Below are positions 47,312-57,500 of a stretch of 58,414 bases of DNA, one piece after another. Below the pieces are notes generated by a model. The model ran no database searches, was not told the DNA's origin, and saw nothing but the letters and a program-made list of their open reading frames with translations. Every line of letters begins with the position of its first letter. Position 1 is the stretch's first letter. Location: the NCBI GenBank assembly GCA_004335635.1, contig QAXH01006659.1, positions 1-58,414 of the forward strand. The letters run 5' to 3'. The translations under genes and the position numbers were made by a program. The stretch comes from Chloromonas sp. AAM2. Lineage: Eukaryota > Chlorophyta > Chlorophyceae > Chlamydomonadales > Chlamydomonadaceae.

Positions 47312-50292
47312 ATGGCCATGAACCTAGCGCCCACAGCTGCTGGGCCTGGTCGTGTGACAAGCATAGTGCTTTTCGCGCCCCATAACACGGTATGCATTCA
47401 AGTCATTGCTGCGCCAAGCCTGCTCTAGTTCTTGTAAACCTAGGCAGCATGAAAAACGGCATCGGGACCATCTGCCGGCGTCTGTCCGTAGGCACCGCTC
47501 AGGGATGTTCGCGCACTCGGACGCCGAGATGGCTACTCCAAGGCCCGCAAGCCATTTGAAGGCAGGAGGCGGCGTGCGTCCGACCGCCGGCGAGACGACA
47601 TTGGCAATGTGGGGCTCCCAAGCACCGAGGCTTGGTGGGAGGAGCCGGGGCAGCAGCATCAGCGCACCGAGGCCTCTCCGCAGCACAGCCAGCAGGACAG
47701 AAATCGTCCTGTTACAGAAGAGGATGACGAAGGCCAGGGTTGGTGGCAGAAGCCAGAGGAGCGCAGCTTGCAGGCGTATGCACCAGGGGAGCTCAGTGCA
47801 CATCAAGTGAAGCGTCTAGAGGAGGCATTTGCACAAGGCCGACGCAAAGTCAAGGTGATTGTGAAACCTTGCACAAGCTGGGGTTTAGGGTGGACAGGGT
47901 AGGGTACCACTACGCAAGTGTCTTGCGTGACCAGCTTCGCCATGCGCTGATATGTCATTAGGTCCAACCATGCGTTAAGGCACAGGCATCGCACACCACC
48001 ATGCCTAGTATGGTATGGGGCCCCTTTCAGTACCTTCCCTCATGGGCCTCCTTTCAGTACCTTCCCTCATGCCCCGTCAACTCAGGTGCAAGAGCTGGCC
48101 CAGGAGCTCGACCTAGACCGTACTGAGGTGTTGCACTGGATGAAGCAGTTTTCTTTGCGGCCTGACAGGTGCGGTGGCACACTGCTGGGCTCGCTCCAGC
48201 ACATTAGCAGCACGTCTAGCAAGCTTGTTCATAAGCAGTGGATGTCGCACACTGTCGGCCTCAGCAGCACTGGTTGTGCTGAGCTTCAACCAGGATACCG
48301 AGCGCTTGTTGTGCTCGCAAGTGTGTCCCTGGCCAAGCGGCTTGCATGGGTTTACCAAACTAGTCTGTGTTGTTGCTTGCTGCAGCGAGCGCCAGGTCAT
48401 TGTGAACCAGCGGAAAGAAGACATGCGGCTGGCTGCTGAGTCGGCAAAGAACGAACCACGGCCCGTGATGCAGGCAGCGGCGTCCGCTCCACTGCAGAAA
48501 CCCCAGGAACAGCAGGGCTTCATATCTTTCTTCAGTGAGTCACTGGATACAGGCACAGGCCCTACATGAGTTGCAACATCTGCCTGCTCATGGCTTCTGA
48601 TGATTGCAACCACATAGTATCATTGAGCAACGAGCTTAATGCACACTACTATCACCATGTGTACAGAGCTGCTTCGGTCCATGAGCAGAGGCCAATATGT
48701 CTGAACACATGTAGACTTGTGCCTGCATCCGAGTAGACCTTAGTGCAGGTCTTGGGTGTCTCGAGCCTGGGTTAAAATTCTCAAATGAGTTGATGCATGC
48801 AGCTCGCAAGGAGATGGGCCTGGTTGACTTCCGTCACCGGCGGTTGTCAGCGGATGCGACACGCACACTGGAGGCCATATACTCCCGCACACCCTTCCCA
48901 CCCGACGATGTCATCAAGTGCGTACGGGAAGAGGGTCCTTGTGATGGGATGGCCCAACGTTGACGTTGTGCCACTGCGCCAGAAGCATGCTGGCTGATCT
49001 CTCCAGGCAGTGGGTTTGCGCTGGAATCAGACTGCCTTCCTCTGTGGCATGATATGCATGAAGCTTTTCACATGGCGGACCCCTCAGAATGCGCTTGGCT
49101 GGCTCAGGCCCTGTGAAACTGCACATCAGGCTTGTGTTGCCAGGCCTTGTTGTGGCATGAGCTGTGTTGCATGCATGACCCAGTCACTGAGTCGCTGAGT
49201 GCTGCCCGCGTGCCTGCCACAGAGGCATGTGGGACCTGCACAAGGTCAACAGGGAGACCACACTCCAATGGCTCACAGTGCGGCGCGAGCAAGATGGCAT
49301 TGCCAGCAAGCAGAGCAAGCGGCAAAAGGATGAGACTGAACTGTCACCAGGTGGGACTTCAGGGCAAGACTGACCGTGAAGCACACGCATGCCGTCATGA
49401 CAGGTTTCTAGGGTAATCAATCGATTAGTAACTGTCGGTTTAGCCCAGAATGCGTCTTGTCTTAGCCTCAAACAGTTCATGCACACCACCTTCATGATGT
49501 CTGACTACATGTTTTTCCAATTCGTTCAGTTACGCTCTGGCAGCTTGTGCGCATTTTTGTCTTATGCTCGGAACGCTCATACGCATGTTCATGTCCTGGC
49601 ATCCGTTTTACGCCAGCATGCACACCCACGTGTCCTGTGCAGCTCAACTGCGTCAAGCCATGGGCTCCGTTGGGTTTGACAGCACCAACCTGATGTCCAA
49701 GGTCATGGGCGGAGAGGCGCCCGCTCCCGAGCAGCCGCACACGGTGGTGGTGTCCGTCACCGGGAGGCAGCTGGCCATGCTCAAGTCAGCGCTGCCCAGC
49801 CCTAACAAGCACAAGGGGCGGGCGAGAAATGAGAAGATGGGCATCAAGCATGGTGGGTTGGATCGACCATGTGTGGGGCCGGTAATGCATGGGCCTGCAT
49901 GCGGACAGATCACACTTACATGCAGGCCCCAAGACACGCGCATGATGGGCATGTCCTCCTAGAAGCATAGGCTACGTGCATTGCGTCTTTGTTTGGGTTA
50001 TCAACTGCCCATGGCCCAACTGCCTGTAAAGCCTCTGGTCGCTTCAATATGCCATGGCTCAACTGCTTGCTGCTCCGGTTTACGTACCGCCGGCTGCACA
50101 TTCCTGCTCTGCGTCCACCACTGTGCATGTGTGCTGCCTTGGGCAGATGGGGAGTCCCTCCAGGTGGGCTCCATTCAGTACGTCAAGGAGCAGGCCGACC
50201 CCAATGCCACTAACAGGTGGACGGCCAAGTGGCGCATCAAGAAGGCGGCACAGGTCAGGCGCGTACTGCCGCTGCTCATCAACAAGGAGTGA
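47312..50292 (+). CDS. OCP3: OCP3-like homeodomain protein
   Basis: Homologue of the plant regulator OVEREXPRESSOR OF CATIONIC PEROXIDASE 3, a homeodomain protein reported to be plastid-targeted and linked to defence and drought signalling. Eight exons: 47312-47389, 47492-47854, 48086-48168, 48386-48534, 48803-48917, 49223-49350, 49643-49852, 50147-50292. They give 423 aa with consistent phase. The start MAMNLAPTAAGPGRV, with no acidic residue in the first 25, fits a transit peptide. Then come an acidic stretch (TEEDDEGQGWW), a first helix-turn-helix-like segment (LSAHQVKRLEEAFAQGRRK, then VQELAQELDLDRTEVL) and a homeodomain-like second segment (RRLSADATRTLEAIYSRT to ETTLQWLTVRREQDGIAS, resembling the plant RVLKWFEDKRAEDGVP). 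About 110 further residues contain WTAKWRIKKAAQVRRV, which I do not recall in plant OCP3. Exon 1 is the least certain. Confidence 0.8.
48022..48072. repeat. 27-bp tandem duplication in an OCP3-like intron
   Basis: CCTTTCAGTACCTTCCCTCA plus TG occurs twice at a 27-bp period in the intron before exon 3. Each copy ends close to a potential acceptor region. Confidence 0.85.
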
Positions 50293-51538
50293 GAGCCATG
50301 GCATGCTTGGCTGTGGTTTGGCTGACCAGTAAAGCCAGCCTGAAATGCATAGAGCTCTACATCAGGCTAACAGATACGCTCAGTCACTAGGCAAAGGCAG
50401 AACTGCCCTTACCAGAAACACGAGTATCCCTGAGATTAATCCAGAACTGGATTTGTTTTTGCCGGCGCATATGGTGCCAACAAATAACTCCTCGTTCGTC
50501 TCCTGGTCATACGCATGGTTTATGGCATTGGCAGATTGAAATTCGTAATCATTCTTTTGGATTGACGCAGCGTGACTGGCAACCCCAGGCCCACGTTTGA
50601 AGCATTCCTCACATGCCCTGTTCCAGTTTGACGCTTCAGAGTGCTCCTGTTGGCATGCATGTTCTCCTTGTTGACGCCATTCTTGTTACTTCTTTGAAAA
50701 CGCACTACTGTGTTGAATCAACTTGGTAGAGTTTCAGTTGATTTACAGCAGAATCAAAGGGGGGTAATTGTCCTACGTATGTCAGACATCTGCAATAAGA
50801 CACGATGCGCCACCTGTACAAGATTCAACCAAAAATTTGTCCAACTGTAACAGATGGATGCAGACGGTCCGGCTGGAAGCACCAGCTTCTGACTGGCGCT
50901 TACTTGGTGACTAGTCCACACTCGGTCAGGTGCTCGTGTTTGAAACACAGGCAGCAATTATTGGCAAGAGAGCTGGCATGCAAAAGCGAACCTGAGCGAG
51001 GATTACAGTGTGACTCGAGCAAGAAAATGGGTGCGCAGGAAATTCCTGCTGCATGGCAGACTATCCTGCAGGCACTGTTCACGCTCAACCAACGTGTGAC
51101 TGAAGCCAACAAAAGGATGGGCAGGCTCGAGTACACGAAGGTAACAAAACACACGCTGCTGTGGTTTGTGAAGTTGGTGCACAGACTTTTGCGTCCAGTG
51201 CAGGGTCGAGAGCCCAGAGGTTCCCGGTGGTCAGCTGGCACCGCTTGCCAACAAAAAGAGGAGGCTTGTGGCTTCCCATATAGCTGCGGTATGAACTCGC
51301 TGCCACCTCCCCTCATGTGATATCTGTTGGGTGCTGGCGCAACAGCACAGGGTGGCTCGGCGTGCAACTATGAATGTGCACAACCATTCTGTCTGGACGC
51401 AGATTCAGAACGATCGCACGTTATCCAGCAATAACGCAGCCATGTGTCAGCAGACCAACAACGTGTGTGTCATAGTAGTGGTGATGGCTGCCCCGCGGTG
51501 CTTAAATGCATGGCTGTGTGATCCATATGTACGAATTA
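50293..51538. other. convergent spacer between OCP3-like and VPS18
   Basis: Both neighbours end here. Apart from the low-confidence candidate at 51028-51320, nothing coding was found. Confidence 0.5.
51028..51320 (+). CDS. candidate small helical gene, uncertain
   Basis: From the ATG at 51028 a helical, coding-like stretch runs to a GTAACA donor at 51141 (WQTILQALFTLNQRVTEANK, then RMGRLEYTK). After the CAG at 51203 two frames are open. One is phase-consistent and ends TGA at 51318-51320 (GREPRGSRWSAG...). The other, ESPEVPGGQLAPLANKKRRL, looks more natural, with a basic NLS-like patch, but needs a different donor. I do not recognise the product. It could be a small coiled-coil protein or chance. 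Confidence 0.25.
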
Positions 51539-54500
51539 TCACACCACCCATGTCGCAAGCTCTGCTGCATCGCTTGGACCAACAAACGGCATGTCCACCA
51601 TGTTCACCAGCAGCGCACCGTTGCGCGGGTCCTCACTGGCTACATCCTCATGCAACTGACTCAGCAACGCCTGCACGCAGACGCATGCAACAGCACGTGC
51701 TGAGCATGGAACCTTGCGTGGTGGATGTGTCGTTTGACAATGCCTGTTCAGGCACCACGGTGTCTAGCTTTGCAACAACAGCCGCGAGCTTGCACCGCAA
51801 TGGTCACAATATAGGACAATATAGGACATAAGAAAGTTGTGTGGTATCCAGTGCCACGTGACCTGTTCAGCCCGCACAGCACGCTCACCGTCCACTGACT
51901 GTCATGCTTTCAGAAGACGTCTACATCGCCATCAGCAGCTGGTGATCTGTCTGGTATTGAACTGCAACCAAACGCCTCACCTGCGTAGCCTCATCCATTG
52001 CCTTTGCCCTGGCCAGCTGCCCCATGATCTGCACAATGCGGTTGCGGACCGAGGGCGGCGCCAGCTCGCATACCTCCGCCGCACAGCAGGGCGAGTGGTA
52101 CACCAGGCCGGTGGGGAACACGTAGAAAGGGGGCAGCAGGCCACCTGCAGGGCACCAACGTACACATGAGCGTATGAGCAAACTGATGGACACCCACTAC
52201 GGACACCCATGACGGCACCGAAGATGTGATCCTCCTCCCTTGTTGAGTGGCAGCGACCCGGCAAAGTGGTGTTGACTGCCTCGTGGATCCCAATGCATGG
52301 CTGCTGGCACAACCTCAAGTAGAACATGGGCAAGGTTAGACGTACTATACAAACTGCTGAGCCCTGTGAAGATTGTTCTCTGCTCGTAGCAACCTGGCTG
52401 TGGCAGAAGCCAGAGATGGACAGAGAGGGCAGCTGATATACGTCCAGCATGCACGCAGGACATCCTGTGCCCACCACCTATATACACCTGCACTCTGGTC
52501 ACCTGTGGGCAGGCCTGCCACGGCCGCCAAGGGCGGTGCGTCGGCCAGTTGCGCCCCGCAGCGCGCACAGGGCTCAGTGAGTCGGATGACGGCCGCCCGC
52601 CCGCCCAGCGCCCGCAGGTCGCGCCGCACCGCATCCGCAATCTCAGTTGCCTCCTCCATCTCTGCCTTCAGCTCATCGATCTGCAGAGGGCAAGGGAGGT
52701 GCACGGGCACGGCCACAGCCAGACAACTGTTGTCACATGCCAAGCAGGGCACAGCGGAACAATTGTCATGTCACGCGCTGAGCAGCATATCTCTTGTGCT
52801 GGTTGAAATGCTCCATATCCGTTGCGCTGGTTTGAACGGCGCTGCTGCGTGCAACCCTGTTCCCAAGGCCCACACACAAGAAGTCTCAATTTGTGACGAT
52901 GCACGCAGTGGGTGCTGGCCAAGCGTGACGTTATGCACATGCCGCTACCACAGAGGGCATCCCAGAAGGCTTGCCAGACCACTACAGGTGTTTTTCCATG
53001 CTTGCGTGCAGCCCTTGCCATTCAACTGCCGATGCATGGGTGGTGCTCCCACCTGCTTGTTGTACCGCTCCAGTGAGTCGCAAATCGCCTCCTTGAAGTT
53101 GTCAATGGTAACGAAGTCAGGGAAGAAAGGCAGCACGTCCTCAATCTTGAGCAGCCCACCTGCAACACATGCAATGTTGACTGACAAACCGCTCAAGGCA
53201 GGTGGTGTAACTGCCAAGCTTTCACATGCACGGAAGCGCAGTGCAACCTTTCTGGCCAGGCTTGAAGGCCCAACAACAATGCTCGAATCGCGCAAGGTAA
53301 CGCTGGCTGAGCTGTGCGTGCAGATGCCAAGGACGGCTGGTCAGTGCCACCGATACTGTGGCGTTCACCTGCTTCTTTGAGCAGCTGCACTGCCTTGCCG
53401 ATGGCGTCGGCCTGATCACAGTCGGCACCTCCTCCGCCCTGCATGCAACAGCCACACCTCTTGAGACACAGGGTACACGTTGTGCTCTACACATGTAACA
53501 TTGTGACACTGTTACGACTATCTGCGTATGTCAGGGGACCTGACTGCACAGCGGACACAAGGTGTGTTGCGCCCGGTCCCGCCTGCCCACCTGCACTACG
53601 TGCCTTGCCACCGCCAGCCACAACCTGTGCCTCAGCGCGGCCTGCTCCTCGGGCGGTGAGCCCGCCACGGCCTGCGCCAGCGCCAGGTCCACCCGCAGCG
53701 CCCGCGCCACCGCATCCTCGTACATGCCTGACATGCACACGGCACAAGTGGGCACGTGCAATAACCGTTCAGCATGCACGTCAATGAGATGGAAACATGT
53801 GCATCGTCAGAGTGACATCGCGTTGCGCGGAAACAGCGTGTGACAAGCCGGAGTGTGCATGCGCTCTCGCCCGTAGCAATGGGGCTGTTTCTGTCTGCAG
53901 AATCTCTGGCCATCCCTCCGTCCCTTGCCACACCTAGTTCGCACAGCAGCTTGACCTCTGCCCTCTGCTTGCCCCGCTCCGCCGCCAGCCTGAGCACGTA
54001 CTTGGTGTCATACAGCGGGCCGCCACTGGCGCCGCGCGCCCTGAACGACGCGGCACACGAAACCACACCTCACCAACAGGGGCTGCCGTGTACAGATTGT
54101 CCCAAATCCTGGATGACCCAAACCACACCAGAAACCACGTCAAGGAATCATGCGCTGCTTGCCACACACAGGTTGGGGTTGCCAACTCCATGAAGCAGTC
54201 CGCACTTTCAATAAATCGAACATCAGCAGACTAACCACCATGGCTTGAACACTCCCCACCTTGCTATGTATGCCAGAAGCCCCGTCTCCCCCTCCTCCAG
54301 GGAGTACAGCGCAGCGGCCAGGTCGTGCACCGCACTGAGAGGTGCAGGCGAGGGAACAAGACAACGAACAGCGCACGTGTTGGACAGGCAGCAGAAAAGG
54401 GAACCAAGAATGAACTCAATGGCAGGGAAGTGGCACTGCTGAATCTGAGAATGTGGGAATGTGGCACTGCTGAAATTGGGAATGTGGGAATGTGGAAATG

Positions 54501-57500
54501 TGGGAATGTGGGAATGTGGGAATGTGGCACTGCTGGAATTGGGAATGTGGGAATGTGGGAATGTGGGAATGTGGGAATGTGGGAATGTGGAAATGTGGGA
54601 CATGCAGGCTGGGAAGACAGGTCCAGCATATCTTGCCGTGCACTGCTGCACTGCTGCACTGCTGCACTGCTGCACTGCTGCACTGCTGCACTGCTGCACT
54701 GCTGCACTGCTGCACTGCTGCACTGCTGCACTGCTGCACTGCTGCACTGCTGCGACGGAGCACATGCCCAGGCCGGTATGCAGTCAGCACCGTGTCGCCT
54801 GTCCCTCCGCCTTCACCTGTCCTGTGAGCTGAGCACATCAATCGCATACGCCACGTAGCGCAGCACCGCCTGACGGCCCAGGGGTGAGGCGCCCGGCTCA
54901 GCAAACCGCAACAAGGCCGGGATCAGACGCCTGCGTGCAGCACAACCCCTGCACACTCAACCCCTGGAGAATGCACAGTGGCCGAAGTCCCAAACTCCTC
55001 TGTAACGCAGCAGAAGGGGGCAGACCTCACGAATGAAGTGCATATGCTATTGTGAAGTGGGAGCACAGGGGCCACAGCCCACGCACCAATCACTGGCCCG
55101 AGCTCTGACATGCAGTCTGGTAGGCCATCCTCTTTAACTTGTCATCCATCCCTGGCACACGGGAAAGACTGAGCACTTGCCCCAGCCTTCACCTTGGTTC
55201 CAATGGTGGTCGGGTGGACACCAGCAGGTCCACACACAGCCCCGGTGCCGCCACCATGAGTCCGGGGGCAAACCGGTACACGAGCTCAGCGGGGCAGGAG
55301 GGCTTGCGCAGCACTGCCAGGGCACGTGCCGCGCCGTCGGGCCGCTGCACAACGAGTGCACAGCCAGCACAACACACTCAGCGCTCGCGGAGGGTTGAGT
55401 CTGATGTGCACGCAGGCAACAAAGGAGCGCCGGGGGTCCACAGGGCCACCTTTTACCTGATAATTCCACGCAGGTGCGCACCAGTCGCATCATCTCGACA
55501 ATCTCCCTTGACTATCAACCAGCCCTTCGAGCAGTACAAGCAAGACAACCTTCAAACCAAACCTTCGAACCAGACCTTCTCGTTTTCCTGCCCACGCTCT
55601 CATGCCCCCCCTCACTCCTGGCCACATCACGCGCCCTGCCACACATCAGCACAGGATCATGAGCGGCCCCTGCTTCCCTCTGCCTGCTTGCCTGCCACAC
55701 CTGTAGCAATGCCTCCAGCACCGCAGCGTGGTCTGATCGCGCCTGCGCATACGCCAGCAGCTCCTGCGTGCGGCCCGCCCCCGCCAGGAGACCCACGGTG
55801 GTGCCCGGGTCAAGCGCCTCCACGTGCGCCGTAAGGAACGAGTGCAGCGCTGCTTCTGCGGCGTGATACTCAGGGGTGGGCGCGCCGCCGGACTGCGCAC
55901 ACACAGGGGGAGGCGGCGCACGGTCACAAAGGGGTGAGAACGGGTGAAGGGGCATGGGCAGGTCAAGGGGTGAAAAACGAAAAGGTGAGGAAGAGTGTCA
56001 TTCACATCCACAAGGGCTCGTCAGCTTGGAACATGACAGAGTGACGGGGCGGCACACTCTGGTCCGGTGGAGGAGTGAGATCCAAGAGTGAGGGACAGGT
56101 TTGCATGTGGCTGCCTGCTCCTTGCTTGCTCACCTCCAGCAGCCTGGTCACAAATGAAGGGGTGGGGTTGAGAACGGACAATACAGAGGAATTATTAGTA
56201 TCCACAGGGGCTCGTAAGTGTGAGAGTTGAGGAGTAACGGGAGGCAGAGCACATGTGCAAACAAGCCGAAAGTGGGAGGCAAGAGCTAGGGACGCACCGG
56301 CTTCAGTGGCACGTTGGCCTCTCACCTCCAGCAGCATCTTGTTTAGGCAGTCCAGCTGCAGCTCCAGCAGCCATGCGGACAACATGGTGCTCTGGGCGCG
56401 GTCGGACTTGGACAGGCAGGACAGGCGGGTTGACAGGAACAACTGCGGCTCAGGGGCAGGCCAGGTGAAAAATCAACATGCTGACAATGCAGTGGGTGGA
56501 CGCCACGATGGTACGTGAGATTGCCACTAGAGAGACGTTTACTGAGGAACATATACTTGTAGCCAAGTTTACTGAGCATTTCAGAAGAGCCTACTAAGTC
56601 ACACTCGCGGAAGCAGAGTCTGGCACTGCCTGGCATCTTGCAAGCCTTCTCAGTCAGCTGGCCTTCTTTTGCTGGCAGAGCATGCAGGCCTAGAAAAGCC
56701 ATCTTACTGTGACTCCAACCAAGGTCACTTGCACGCCTGAGAGGCTGCTTGCCAGCTGCAAAGGCCGCACATGAGGTTGCACCCCACCATGAGCGCTGCA
56801 GGCACCTCGGCCTCTATCAACCGCAGAGCAATGTCCTCAAACGGTGGCCGACCGCCAACAATCTGCAACCATAGCACACAATTGCAGAGTATCTGCACTT
56901 TCTCATTGCATCAAGCTGGGAGGTATGCTCGGCGCTAGAATCAGTGCATTCTATCCTTGCTCTCACCCCTTAAAAGCGGGTCACCGACCCCATTCACGAG
57001 CAAGATTCATGACCCCGGGAGCAACCTACGTGCACAGCACTTGATAGAGGTATCCAAGGCATCACAACTCGAGCACCTCAAGTAGTAGTCTATCAAACCC
57101 AATACCCGAACAACCTTGTACGCCTATACAGCTAACCCGGCTTGCCTTAGCAAAGTGCAGTGCTGCAGTGCTGTAGTCCTGCGCTGCCATGGCTGCCTCC
57201 GCCCTTGCCCCATGCACCATGTCCCTCTGCATGGGGTTGGCGCACATGCGCAGCGCGGCCTCCCAGTCCTGCAGCTCCATGAACACGCGCCACAGGCCCT
57301 GCGGCTCGGCGCGCAACTGAACCTGCACAGCGGCAGAGCAGGAGAAAAGCGTGGGGCATGCACGGGGCGTGCTGAGGAACAGGCACAGAGCCCCGACTGT
57401 ACATGCACGCGTAGTAAGAAGACATATAATGATTGCATTCTTAGGTGTTTTGTTGCAACTGAACCTGAAATGCAGGAAAAGGGATGGGGCATGCACCGTG

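Noticed and set aside
51921..51980. Read-through end of VPS18 (QVRRLVAVQYQTDHQLL)
   Set aside because: A GTGAGG donor at 51980 joins in phase to 51670, whose product aligns with the conserved VPS18 C-terminus.
54440..54753. CRISPR-like array
   Set aside because: Units are 8 bp with no unique spacers, and the genome is eukaryotic.
54223..54904. Long open frames on both strands through the 8-bp arrays
   Set aside because: A period of 8 bp without stop codons keeps all frames open. VPS18 exons on either side define this as intron.
55440..55500. Possible VPS18 exon encoding EIVEMMRLVRTCVEL
   Set aside because: Joining the exon ending at 55701 directly to the one starting at 55344 already matches the family without a gap. 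Adding this segment would break phase.
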